Shown here piece after piece: positions 25,529 to 34,015 of a DNA stretch of 64,000 bases. The DNA comes from Ramlibacter tataouinensis (GTDB lineage Bacteria; Pseudomonadota; Gammaproteobacteria; Burkholderiales; Burkholderiaceae_C). Within the stretch, counting starts at the first letter, position 1. Each line of letters begins with the position of its first letter. The stretch lies in NCBI RefSeq assembly GCF_027941915.1, contig NZ_CP116009.1:1426001-1490000 (forward strand). The letters are read 5' to 3'. The position numbers were made by a program, and so were the translations under genes. The notes under the pieces are model-generated. The model did no database searches and was not told the DNA's origin. It saw nothing but the letters and a program-made list of their open reading frames with translations.

Positions 25529-26380
25529 GTGCCGATCCTCAACGCCGACCTCCATTGCCACTCGGTCGTGTCCGACGGCACGCTCACGCCGGAAGAGCTG
25601 GCCGCCCGGGCCAAGGGCAACGGCGTCGAACTCTGGGCCTTGACCGACCACGACGAAGTCGGCGGCCAGCACCGGGCCGCCGAGGCCGCCCGGGCCCAGG
25701 GCCTGAACTACCTCACCGGCACCGAGATCTCGGTCACCTTCGCCGGCGAAACCGTGCACATCGTCGGCCTGGGCTTCGACGCCGACGACCCGCGCCTGCG
25801 CCTGGGCCTGGCCGCCACCCGGGGCGGCCGCGGCCAGCGGGCGCTGGAGATGTCGGCGCAACTGGAGCAGGTCGGCATCCGCGGGGCCTACGAGGGCGCG
25901 CTGCGCTACGTCGGCAACCCCGAACTGGTCTCGCGCACCCACTTCGCGCGCTTCCTGGTCGAGGCCGGCGTGTGCAAGGACACCGCCGAGGTGTTCCGCA
26001 AGTACCTCACCGAGGGCAAGCCCGGCTTCGTGGCGCACCGCTGGGCCACGCTGAAGGACGCCGTGCACTGGATCACCGAGGGCGGCGGCGTCGCCGTGAT
26101 CGCGCACCCGGCCCGCTACCGGTTCAGCGCCAACGAGGAGTACGCGCTGTTCACCGAATTCAAGGCGCACGGCGGCCAGGCGGTGGAAGTCGTCACCGGC
26201 AGCCACACCGCGGCGGAAGCCCAGCGCTATGCGCAGTCTGCGCTGGAGTTCGGCCTGGCCGCCTCGCGCGGCAGCGACTTCCACAGCCCCGACGAAAGCC
26301 ACACCGACCTGGGCCGGCTCCCCCCGCTGCCCGAAGGCCTGACGCCGGTCTGGCACCTGCTGGCGGACCGCATCCGGTGA
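25529..26380 (+). CDS. PHP-domain phosphoesterase (YciV/RNase AM-like)
   Basis: 283 residues from a GTG at 25529. The metal-binding N terminus ADLHCHSVVSDGTL and the TDHDEV motif near residue 40 define the PHP domain; later metal ligands are in IAHPARY near 190 and ASRGSDFHSP near 247. The closest known group acts on 3',5'-nucleoside bisphosphates and 5' ends of RNA (E. coli YciV). The stop overlaps the GTG start of the DMT transporter gene, so both belong to one operon with the YciO-like gene; the pairing with a YciO-type protein is common in proteobacteria. Confidence 0.87.
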   Translation: MPILNADLHCHSVVSDGTLTPEELAARAKGNGVELWALTDHDEVGGQHRAAEAARAQGLNYLTGTEISVTFAGETVHIVGLGFDADDPRLRLGLAATRGGRGQRALEMSAQLEQVGIRGAYEGALRYVGNPELVSRTHFARFLVEAGVCKDTAEVFRKYLTEGKPGFVAHRWATLKDAVHWITEGGGVAVIAHPARYRFSANEEYALFTEFKAHGGQAVEVVTGSHTAAEAQRYAQSALEFGLAASRGSDFHSPDESHTDLGRLPPLPEGLTPVWHLLADRIR

Positions 26381-27297
26381 GCGCAGCGGCCATTCCGCGG
26401 CCGCGCAGTGCCGGCGCCGAGCTGGCCGGCATCGCCCTGGTGCTGGCCGCCTGCGCCTGCTTCGCCGCGCTGGACACCACCACCAAGGTGGTCAGCGCCT
26501 CGGTGCCCATGCTGATGGCGCTGTGGGTGCGCTACGCGTTCCAGGCGGTGGCGACCACGGCGGCCGTGCTGCCGGCACGCGGGCTGGCGGCGCTGCGCAC
26601 CCGGCACCTGCCGTTCCAGTGCCTGCGCGGCGTGCTGCTGCTGGCCAGCAGCATGTTCGCGTTCCTGAGCCTGCGCTACCTGCCGGTGGGCGAATTCACG
26701 GCGATCATGATGATCGCGCCGCTGGTGGTGACCCTGCTGGCCGCCACCTTCCTGAAGGAGACGGTCTCGCCGCTGCGCTGGACGCTGGTGGCGGGCGGCT
26801 TCGCCGGCACGCTGGTGATCATCCGGCCCGGCGGCGAGGGCTTCACCTGGGTCATGCTGCTGCCGCTCGGGCTGGTCGCCACCAATGCCTGGTTCCAGGT
26901 CATCACCAGCCAGCTGGCGCGCACCGAGGACCCGGTCACCATGCACCTGTACACCGGCTGGGTCGGCACGCTGCTGGCCTCCGCGGTGCTGCCCACCGTC
27001 TGGGTGTCCGACCTCGCCAGCCCGTGGCTGTGGGCCGGCATGGGCTTCATGGGCCTGACCGCCACGGTCGGCCATTTCCTGCTGATCCTGGCCTACCGCA
27101 ACACGCCGGCGTCGACGCTGACGCCCTACCTCTACTCGCAGATCGGCTTCGCCATGCTGGGCGGCTGGCTGGTGTTCGCCCACATGCCCGATGGCGGGTC
27201 GCTGATCGGCATGGGGCTGATCGCGCTGTGCGGCGCTGCCGGCGCCTGGCTCACGGTGCACGAATCGCGCAGCGGGCTGCGGCCCGCCAGAGCTTGA
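26377..27297 (+). CDS. EamA/DMT-superfamily transporter
   Basis: 306 residues from a GTG overlapping the previous stop. Ten hydrophobic helices in two EamA repeats; recognisable pieces are the early ALDTTTKVVSASVPMLMALW and the repeated membrane patterns ending each half. Such proteins export metabolites such as amino acids, purines or riboflavin; the substrate cannot be told here. It sits between the PHP and YciO-like genes with a 1-nt gap downstream, so it is probably cotranscribed. Confidence 0.85.
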   Translation: MSAAAIPRPRSAGAELAGIALVLAACACFAALDTTTKVVSASVPMLMALWVRYAFQAVATTAAVLPARGLAALRTRHLPFQCLRGVLLLASSMFAFLSLRYLPVGEFTAIMMIAPLVVTLLAATFLKETVSPLRWTLVAGGFAGTLVIIRPGGEGFTWVMLLPLGLVATNAWFQVITSQLARTEDPVTMHLYTGWVGTLLASAVLPTVWVSDLASPWLWAGMGFMGLTATVGHFLLILAYRNTPASTLTPYLYSQIGFAMLGGWLVFAHMPDGGSLIGMGLIALCGAAGAWLTVHESRSGLRPARA

Positions 27298-27298
27298 C

Positions 27299-27934
27299 AT
27301 GGCCCAGTACTTCGAACTCCATCCCGACAACCCGCAGGTGCGGCTGCTCAAGCAGGCCGTCGCGCTGCTGCAGCAGGGCGGCCTGCTGGCGGTGCCGACC
27401 GACTCCAGCTACGCGCTGGTGTGCCACCTGGACGACAAGGCCGCGGTGGATCGGCTGCGCCAGGTGCGCGGGGTCGACGAGAAGCACCACCTCACGCTGC
27501 TGTGCCGCGACCTGAGCGAGCTGTCGAACTACGCGCGCGTCGACAACCGGCAGTACCGGCTGCTGAAGCTGGGCACGCCCGGGCCGTACACCTTCATCCT
27601 GGAGGCCACTCGCGAAGTGCCGCGGCGGGTGAGCCATCCGCAGCGCAAGACCATCGGCCTGCGGGTGCCCGACCACCAGGTGCTGCAGCAGGTGCTGGAG
27701 CTGCTGGGCGAGCCGCTGCTGGGCACGACGCTGATCCCGCCGAAGGAGAGCGAGCCGCTGAACGACGCGCAGGACATCCGCCGGCGCTACGAGCGCCTGA
27801 TCGCCGGCGTGATCGACGCCGGCGCCTGCCCGCTCGAGCCGACCACGGTGGTGGACCTGACGCCGATGGGAACCGGCGGCGAGGCGGTGGTCGTGCGGCA
27901 GGGACGGGGCGACGAGGACCGCCTGGGGCTGTGA
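27299..27934 (+). CDS. yciO: YciO/Sua5/YrdC-family dsRNA-binding-fold protein
   Basis: 211 residues. The opening AQYFELHPDNPQVRLLKQAV and GLLAVPTDSSYALVC near residue 28 are those of YciO. PGPYTFILEAT near 97 and RVPDHQVLQQVLELLGEP near 121 complete the YrdC-like domain. YrdC/TsaC makes threonylcarbamoyl-AMP for tRNA t6A modification; YciO is a paralogue with weak or unclear activity, so a role in tRNA modification is only suggested. The ATG is 1 nt after the transporter gene. The 107 nt downstream contain nothing I recognise. Confidence 0.87.
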   Translation: MAQYFELHPDNPQVRLLKQAVALLQQGGLLAVPTDSSYALVCHLDDKAAVDRLRQVRGVDEKHHLTLLCRDLSELSNYARVDNRQYRLLKLGTPGPYTFILEATREVPRRVSHPQRKTIGLRVPDHQVLQQVLELLGEPLLGTTLIPPKESEPLNDAQDIRRRYERLIAGVIDAGACPLEPTTVVDLTPMGTGGEAVVVRQGRGDEDRLGL

Positions 27935-28041
27935 GGCCCTGCGCCGTTCCGCGCAGGCGGGAACGAGCCGCGACGCGGCGCAGGAGCGCCGCGGGCGAGC
28001 AGGCGGCGGCGCACTGGCCGTCTGAGACAATCTCCTCTTCC

Positions 28042-28704
28042 ATGGAAAACATGATCCAGACGGCGCTGATCTTCGCGCTGCCCGTCCTTTTCGCCATCAC
28101 CGTGCACGAGGCCGCCCACGGCTACGTGGCGCGCTACTTCGGCGACAACACGGCCTACGCGATGGGCCGCGTCACGCTCAACCCGATCCCGCACATCGAC
28201 CCGATCGGCACCATCGCCATGCCGGTGCTGCTGTACTTCGCCACCTCGGGCGCCTTCCTGTTCGGCTATGCCAAGCCGGTGCCGGTGGACTTCGGCCGGC
28301 TGCGGCACCCGCGCCGCGACATGGTCTGGGTGGCGCTGGCCGGCCCGGCCTCCAACTTCGTCCAGGCCATCCTCTGGGCCGTGCTGTTCACCGTGCTGGC
28401 CGGCACGGGCGTGACCGAGCGCTTCTTCCTGGAGATGGCCAAGGCCGGCGTGCTGGTCAACCTGGTGATGTGGGCCTTCAACCTGTTCCCGCTGCCGCCG
28501 CTGGACGGCGGCCGCATCCTGGCCGGGCTGCTGCCGCCGCGCGCGGCCTGGGCCTTGAGCCGCATCGAGCCCTGGGGTTTCTTCATCGTCATGGGCCTGG
28601 TGATCGCCGGCATCGTCGGCAACCTGTGGCTGCGCCCGCTGATCTCCTTCGGCTACGGCGTGCTGGGCGTGCTGCTCGCGCCGCTCAGCGCGCTGCTTTC
28701 CTGA
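28042..28704 (+). CDS. Site-2 protease family intramembrane zinc protease
   Basis: 220 residues. The zinc motif HEAAH is at residues 22-26 within the first membrane helix, and the second ligand motif is NLFPLPPLDGG near 147-157. Four to six hydrophobic helices are present. Proteins of this short M50B subgroup lack a PDZ domain and their substrates are unknown. Starts with ATGGAAAACATG; the first ATG is used, the second is possible. The next gene, trpS, begins 6 nt after the stop, an arrangement common in betaproteobacteria. Confidence 0.9.
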   Translation: MENMIQTALIFALPVLFAITVHEAAHGYVARYFGDNTAYAMGRVTLNPIPHIDPIGTIAMPVLLYFATSGAFLFGYAKPVPVDFGRLRHPRRDMVWVALAGPASNFVQAILWAVLFTVLAGTGVTERFFLEMAKAGVLVNLVMWAFNLFPLPPLDGGRILAGLLPPRAAWALSRIEPWGFFIVMGLVIAGIVGNLWLRPLISFGYGVLGVLLAPLSALLS

Positions 28705-28710
28705 CCCGAC

Positions 28711-30000
28711 ATGAACGCCACCCTCACCCGCTACCTCACCGGCATCACCACCACCGGCACCCCGCACCTGGGCAACTACGTCGGCGCCATCCGCCCCACC
28801 GTGCAGGCCAGCCGCCGGCCGGGCACGCAGAACTTCTATTTCCTGGCCGACTACCACGCGCTGATCAAGTGCGACGAGCCGGCCCGCATCCAGCGCTCGA
28901 CGCTGGAGATCGCGGCCTGCTGGCTGGCCGCGGGGCTGGATCCGGAGCACGTCTACTTCTACCGGCAATCGGACATCCCCGAGATTCCGGAGCTGACCTG
29001 GTTCCTCACCTGCGTCACCGGCAAGGGCCTGCTCAACCGGGCCCACGCCTACAAGGCGCAGGTGGACAAGAACAACGCCGCCGGCGTCGACCCGGACGCC
29101 GACGTCACCGCCGGCCTGTTCATGTACCCGGTGCTGATGGCCGCCGACATCATCCTGTTCAACGCCCACAAGGTGCCGGTCGGCCGCGACCAGGTGCAGC
29201 ACCTGGAGATGGCGCGCGATATGGCGTCCAGCTTCAACCACCTGTACGGCGAGCACTTCACCCTGCCCGAGGCCCAGATCGACGAGGCCGTGGCCACGCT
29301 GCCGGGCCTGGACGGGCGCAAGATGAGCAAGAGCTATGACAACGTCATCGCCCTGTTCGGCCCGCGCGAGCAGGTGCGCAGGCAGATCTTCTCCATCGTC
29401 ACCGACTCGCGCGCGCCCGGCGAGCCCAAGGAGGTGGAAGGCTCGGCGCTGTTCCAGATCTACCAGGCCTTCGCCGACGCGGGCGAGACGCAGGCGCTGC
29501 GCAAGGCCTATGCGCAAGGCATCGCCTGGTCGGACGCCAAGCAGCTGCTGTTCGAGCGCATCGACCGCGAGATCGCGCCGATGCGCGAGCGCTACGACGC
29601 GCTGGTGAACAACCCGGCCGAGCTGGAGAAGATCCTCAAGGCGGGCGCCGAGAAGGCCCGCGCGATCGCCACCCCCTTTCTCGGCCGGCTGCGCCACGCC
29701 GTCGGCCTGCGCAACCTGGCCGACCAGCCGCAGGCCGCCGGCAAGGGCAAGGCCAAGGCCGCGCTGCCCTCGTTCAAGCAATACCGCGAGGCCGACGGCC
29801 GGCACTACTTCAAGCTGGTGGACGCGGGCGGCGCCCTGCTGCTGCAAAGCAGCGGCTTCGCCTCGCCGCAGGACGCGGGCCGCGCCGTCGCGCGGCTGAA
29901 GCAGGAAGGCCTGGCCGCCCTGGGCGGCGCCGCTGCGCTGGCCGAGGGCGTCAGCGAGGACCAGGCCCGCGCCGCGCTGGCGCAATTGGCAAGCGGCTGA
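28711..30000 (+). CDS. trpS: Tryptophanyl-tRNA synthetase
   Basis: 429 residues. Class I synthetase that charges tRNA-Trp. The HIGH-type signature is GTPHLGNYVG near residues 16-25 and the second signature is GRKMSKSYDN near 203-212. The catalytic core ends around 335; a further ~90-residue C-terminal domain (YREADGRHYFKLVDAGGALL, then QSSGFASPQDAGRAVARLK) is a YegP-like DUF1508 repeat often appended to this longer TrpS form. Cytoplasmic and essential. Confidence 0.95.
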   Translation: MNATLTRYLTGITTTGTPHLGNYVGAIRPTVQASRRPGTQNFYFLADYHALIKCDEPARIQRSTLEIAACWLAAGLDPEHVYFYRQSDIPEIPELTWFLTCVTGKGLLNRAHAYKAQVDKNNAAGVDPDADVTAGLFMYPVLMAADIILFNAHKVPVGRDQVQHLEMARDMASSFNHLYGEHFTLPEAQIDEAVATLPGLDGRKMSKSYDNVIALFGPREQVRRQIFSIVTDSRAPGEPKEVEGSALFQIYQAFADAGETQALRKAYAQGIAWSDAKQLLFERIDREIAPMRERYDALVNNPAELEKILKAGAEKARAIATPFLGRLRHAVGLRNLADQPQAAGKGKAKAALPSFKQYREADGRHYFKLVDAGGALLLQSSGFASPQDAGRAVARLKQEGLAALGGAAALAEGVSEDQARAALAQLASG

Positions 30001-30027
30001 GCCATCGCGCTATCCTTGCGGTCCGAG

Positions 30028-30642
30028 ATGAAAGCCACTCCCAACCCCACCACCCTGTACGTGATCGACGACCACCCGCTGATGCGCGAGGCGGTCGTCA
30101 TGCTGCTGCGCCGGTTGCGGCCGGGGGCGCGCGTGATCGAGCTCGATCGCATCGGGGGCATGGAATCGGCCGTGCGCGAGCACGGTTTCCCGGACCTGAT
30201 CTGCCTCGACCTGAAGCTGCCGGACACCACCGGCACCTCGGGCGTGCACGAGATGAAGAACCGGTTCCCGCAGGCGCCCCTGGCCGTGCTGTCGGCCTCG
30301 CCCGCGGCCGACGCGGAGGAAGCCTGCATCGAGGCCGGCGCCGACATCTACATCGAGAAGTCGGCCGGGGCGCAGGAGATCGGCAACGCGCTGCGCGCTC
30401 TGCTGAACACCGACGGCAGCTTCGAGGAACTGGCGCCGACCGACAACAAGCTGTCCAAGCGCCAGAAGCAGCTGATCGTGATGCTGGACCGCGGGCTGTC
30501 CAACCGCGAGATCGCCGACGAACTGGGCATCAGCGAGCACACCGTCAAGGTCCACCTGTGGCGCCTGTTCCGCCGCCTGGGCGTCAAGAGCCGCACCCAG
30601 ACCATCCATTTCGCGCGCACGCACGGGCTGCTGTCGAGCTAG
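30028..30642 (+). CDS. LuxR-family response regulator
   Basis: 204 residues. N-terminal receiver domain with the acidic pair in YVIDDHPLMREA, phosphoacceptor aspartate in ICLDLKLPD near residue 58, and the late lysine in IYIEKSAGA. The C-terminal LuxR/NarL-type helix-turn-helix is KLSKRQKQLIVMLDRGLSNR followed by EIADELGISEHTVKVHLWRL. The convergent gene 130 nt away encodes a membrane histidine kinase without a receiver, its likely partner. Target genes are unknown. Confidence 0.9.
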   Translation: MKATPNPTTLYVIDDHPLMREAVVMLLRRLRPGARVIELDRIGGMESAVREHGFPDLICLDLKLPDTTGTSGVHEMKNRFPQAPLAVLSASPAADAEEACIEAGADIYIEKSAGAQEIGNALRALLNTDGSFEELAPTDNKLSKRQKQLIVMLDRGLSNREIADELGISEHTVKVHLWRLFRRLGVKSRTQTIHFARTHGLLSS

Positions 30643-30660
30643 GCACTCCCGCCGCCTGGC

Positions 30661-30742
30661 TGTCATGGCGGGCTTGACCCGCCATCCACCTCCCGACCTC
30701 GACCAGCGCAGTGGCTGGGTCCCGGCTTGCGCCGGGATGACA
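30661..30742. repeat. 82-bp intergenic repeat bounded by TGTCAT/ATGACA with two inner hairpins
   Basis: The element begins TGTCAT and ends ATGACA. Inside are TGGCGGG/CCCGCCA (30666-30684) and TCCCGGC/GCCGGGA (30720-30737). It lies between the 3' ends of the response regulator and the histidine kinase, so it could end transcription in both directions. The right half resembles the element at 32381 and fits a dispersed repeat family. Confidence 0.6.
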
Positions 30743-30771
30743 CCGTCGGACGCCCGCTCGCCGGCCCGGCC

Positions 30772-32262
30772 CTACCGCCCCGCCTCCAGCGCCGCCGGCT
30801 GGCGCGCCGCGCTGTCGACGATCGGCGAGGCGGCGCGCTCGGCCGCCTCCTTCGGATCGGTCGGCTGCACCAGCAGCCGGAACACCGTCCCGCGACCCGG
30901 CCGCGACGCGAAATTCAGCGGATGGCCCAGGATGTTCGACAGCCGGGCCACGATGTACAGGCCCAGGCCGAAGCCCTCCTCCGTGCCCGCATGGCCGGGC
31001 ACCTTGAAGAACTCGCGGAAGATCTCGCGCTGGTGGGCCGGCGTGATGCCGATACCGGTGTCCCAGATCTCGATGCGCGGCCCGTGCCGGGTGCGGCGCG
31101 CCGCCACCAGGATGCCGCCCTTGCGCGTGTACTTGACCGCGTTGGAGATCAGGTTGCCGACGATGCGCTGCAGCAGGATCGGGTCGCTGGTCACGGTGCC
31201 GGGCACCGCATGCACGCGGAACTGCAGGCCCTTGGCCTCGGCCAGCGGGCGGTAGTGCAGCTCCAGGTCGTGCAGCAGCTTGTCCAGCCGCAGCTCCTCG
31301 ACCTTGAGCTTGATCTTGCCGGTGTCCAGCCGCACCAGGTCGAACAGCGAGTCGAACAGCGCATTCACCGCCTTGGTCGATTCGACGATCTTGGGCGCGA
31401 TGTCGTGCACCAGTTCCGGCTCGCTGCCCAGCCAGTCGGCATACAGGCCCAGCGCGTGCACCGGCTGGCGGATGTCGTGTGCCGCGCTGGCCAGGAAGCG
31501 GTTCTTGATCTCGATGGCCTCCAGCGCGGCCTGGGTCTGGCGCGTCAGCGATTCGATCAGCTGGTTGTTGCGGAACTGCAGCTCGAAGTTGCGCCGATGC
31601 GTCAGGTGCAGCCGCAGGCCGGCATGGCGCACCACCTGCCAGAAGATCACCAGCAGCAGCACCATCCAGCCATGCTGGTTGGGCCCGCTGAAATGGATGT
31701 CCACCCCGACCCGCCAGCCGATCACGGCCAGGGCCGTCAGGGCCAGCGTGTCCAGGTAGCGCCGCATGGTCGGCAGGTGGCTCGACAAGCTGTTGATGGA
31801 GAACATGCCCAGCCCGGCCAGCACCATCCAGCAGATGAACTGGTCGGCCAGCGGGGCCCGCTCGAAGAACATCAGCGTGGACATGCCCCACAGGGCGCCG
31901 GTCACCGGCCAGGCGAGGCGGAAGCGCCGCAGGAAGGCCAGGTGGGCGTCGGCTCCGGCGCCGGCGACGTCGCGCTCGTAGACGCGGATCACCTGCATGC
32001 GGCCCAGCGCCACCGAGGCGGTGGCGGCGGCCCAGAGCAGCAGGCCGATGCGCGGCGCGTCGGTCCACAGCACCGCCACGAACAGCGGCACCAGCGCCAG
32101 TGCCAGCAGCTGCGTGCTGCGCTGGGTGCGCATCAGGCTGCGGATCAACTCGCCCTGGACCCAGTGGTCCTCCGCCGCGCCGGCGGCCGGCGGGTCGGTG
32201 TCGGGAGGAGCGCTGTCGGCGGTCACGGCAGCGGTATTGTCCACCCGCCCGCCAGCTGCCAT
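30772..32262 (-). CDS. Membrane histidine kinase (partner of the LuxR-type regulator)
   Basis: 496 residues from the ATG at 32262. About six hydrophobic helices occupy residues 45-210. The dimerisation/phosphoacceptor region is SAAHDIRQPVHALGLYADWL near 260-280, with N-box LISNAVKYTRKGG, G1 IWDTGIGITP and G2 EEGFGLGLYIVARLS. There is no receiver domain. Kinases with the HDIRQPVHALGLY variant of the H-box are usually paired with LuxR-type regulators, as here. The signal is unknown; the membrane part has no recognised sensory domain. Confidence 0.88.
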   Translation of the reverse strand: MAAGGRVDNTAAVTADSAPPDTDPPAAGAAEDHWVQGELIRSLMRTQRSTQLLALALVPLFVAVLWTDAPRIGLLLWAAATASVALGRMQVIRVYERDVAGAGADAHLAFLRRFRLAWPVTGALWGMSTLMFFERAPLADQFICWMVLAGLGMFSINSLSSHLPTMRRYLDTLALTALAVIGWRVGVDIHFSGPNQHGWMVLLLVIFWQVVRHAGLRLHLTHRRNFELQFRNNQLIESLTRQTQAALEAIEIKNRFLASAAHDIRQPVHALGLYADWLGSEPELVHDIAPKIVESTKAVNALFDSLFDLVRLDTGKIKLKVEELRLDKLLHDLELHYRPLAEAKGLQFRVHAVPGTVTSDPILLQRIVGNLISNAVKYTRKGGILVAARRTRHGPRIEIWDTGIGITPAHQREIFREFFKVPGHAGTEEGFGLGLYIVARLSNILGHPLNFASRPGRGTVFRLLVQPTDPKEAAERAASPIVDSAARQPAALEAGR

Positions 32263-32310
32263 CCGCGAAGCCGGGGGCCCTGCGCACCGGCATCCCTCCG
32301 CAATGCCGCA

Positions 32311-32405
32311 GGATCCAGCGCACAAGCCGTCGTCCTCCGCGAAGGCGGGGCTGCGGCGCTCACTCCCGCGTTGCGGGTGGATTCCCGCCTTCGCGGGAAT
32401 GACGA
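32311..32405. repeat. Intergenic palindromic repeat region before the histidine kinase and after rpoN
   Basis: ATTCCCGC (32381-32388) and GCGGGAAT (32393-32400) form a perfect stem, followed by GACG. Further left are GGATCCAGCG and CTCCGCGAAGGCGGGG, fragments of the same dispersed family seen at 11852, 22360 and 30661. It lies between the rpoN stop and the kinase start and may serve as the rpoN terminator. Confidence 0.6.
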
Positions 32406-32414
32406 AAACGGACC

Positions 32415-33800
32415 TCAGGCCGCCGCCCGCCTGCGTTCGGCCGGCTCGATCTTCATCAGCTGCCGGTACTTGGTCACCGTGCGCCGCGCCACCTTCAGGC
32501 CCTGGCCGTCCAGCTGGCGCGCGATCTCCACGTCGGACAGCGGCTGCGCGGCGGATTCGGCGGCGATCATTTCCTGGATCAGGCCGCGGATCGCCGTGGG
32601 CGAGCACTCGCCGCCGCTGGCCATCGCCAGCCCGCGCGAGAAGAAGTACTTCAGCTCGAACACGCCGGCCGGGGTGGCCATGAACTTGTTGTTGGTCACG
32701 CGCGAGACGGTCGACTCGTGCACCCCCACCTCCTGCGCGATCTCGCGCAGCGCCAGCGGCTTCATGGCCATCGCCCCGTAGGCCAGGAACCGGTGCTGGC
32801 GCTTGAGGATGGCCTGGGCCACCGCCAGGATGGTGGAAAAGCGCTGCTCCACGTTGTGCACCGTCCAGCGCGCCTCCTGCAGGTGCGCGCCCAGCTCGGC
32901 GTGCTCGGGCCGCCGGTGGCGGCGGAACAGCTCGGCATAGCTGCGGTTCAGCCGCACGCGCGGCACCACTGCGTCGTTCAGCAGCGCGGTCCACTGGCCG
33001 CGCACCTTGCGCACGATCACGTCGGGCGTGACGTACTGCACCGATGCGGCTTCATGGCGCCAGCCGGGGCGCGGGTCGAGCCGGCGGATCGCCGCGCAGG
33101 CGGCCTGCGCCTCGTCCAGCGGAACGCGCAGCTTGCGCGCCACCGCCGGCAGGTCGCGGCTGGCCAGGCACTGCACGCACTCGCCCAGGATGCGCCCGGC
33201 CAGTTCGCGCTTGCGCGCGCATTCGATCGAAGGCAGTTGCAGCCGCAGGCATTCGATCACGTCGCGCGCGCCGACGCCGGCCGGCTCCAGCGACTGCACC
33301 CGGCACAGCGCGATGGCCAGTTCCCCCGGCTCGGGCAGCGGGTCCAGCGGCACCACGGTCGCCAGCTCCGACAGCGGCGCGCGCAGGTAGCCGTCGTCAT
33401 CGAGCGACTCGATCACGGCCGCGGCCAGCACCCAGTCGCGCTCGGGCAGCGGCAGCAGGTTGAGCTGGCCGAGCAGGTGGTCGGCCAGCGACGTGCGGGC
33501 CACCAGCGTGTCGAATACGCCATCGTCATCGACCATGCGGGCCCGCGCCACCGTGCCGCCGCCCCAGCCGCCCGCATCCGGCGGGCGCTCGGGCCCTTCG
33601 CCGTCCGCCTCGGCCACCGCGCCGGCATCGGGCAGCAGGCCGCTCTCGTCGGTTTCCAGGAAGGGGTTGGTGTCCAGCGCATCGCGCACCGCGCGCGAGA
33701 AGTCGAGCGAGGACATCTGCAGCAGCCGCACGGCCCGCTGCAGCCGGGGCGACAGCGCCGGGTGCAGGGCGGCGCCGGCGTGCAGGCTCAAGGATGGCAT
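32415..33800 (-). CDS. rpoN: RNA polymerase sigma-54 factor (short RpoN)
   Basis: 461 residues, a little shorter than the usual ~480-500. Region I is HPALSPRLQRAVRLLQMSSL followed by DFSRAVRDALDTNPFLETDE. The core- and promoter-binding regions follow (EPAGVGARDVIECLRLQLP; REIAQEVGVHESTVSRVTNN), and the RpoN box is ARRTVTKYR near residue 440. Sigma-54 reads -24/-12 promoters and needs an AAA+ activator; such an activator is encoded 3 kb away at 36774. The usual rpoN neighbours (lptB, hpf, ptsN) are missing, so this is likely an additional paralogue rather than the main copy. The ATG at 33800 follows a GAGGAGAACCG ribosome site. Confidence 0.92.
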   Translation of the reverse strand: MPSLSLHAGAALHPALSPRLQRAVRLLQMSSLDFSRAVRDALDTNPFLETDESGLLPDAGAVAEADGEGPERPPDAGGWGGGTVARARMVDDDGVFDTLVARTSLADHLLGQLNLLPLPERDWVLAAAVIESLDDDGYLRAPLSELATVVPLDPLPEPGELAIALCRVQSLEPAGVGARDVIECLRLQLPSIECARKRELAGRILGECVQCLASRDLPAVARKLRVPLDEAQAACAAIRRLDPRPGWRHEAASVQYVTPDVIVRKVRGQWTALLNDAVVPRVRLNRSYAELFRRHRRPEHAELGAHLQEARWTVHNVEQRFSTILAVAQAILKRQHRFLAYGAMAMKPLALREIAQEVGVHESTVSRVTNNKFMATPAGVFELKYFFSRGLAMASGGECSPTAIRGLIQEMIAAESAAQPLSDVEIARQLDGQGLKVARRTVTKYRQLMKIEPAERRRAAA

Positions 33801-34015
33801 CGGTTCTCCTCTGGCGAGCCGCCAGCGTAGGCAATCCGGCCGCCCGCAGGGTCTCGCCATCTGTAAAGGTTGCGAGCCGAAGCGGCACGACGGCGGCGAG
33901 GCGCGGACACACTCTGTTGCCGCACCGCCCACGCCGGCCGCTGCCGGGCTACGCTGGCGTGGGAACGCCGCGAGCGACCCGGCCTGGTGTTCGCCCCGCG
34001 GCCTCCGATCGCGCG

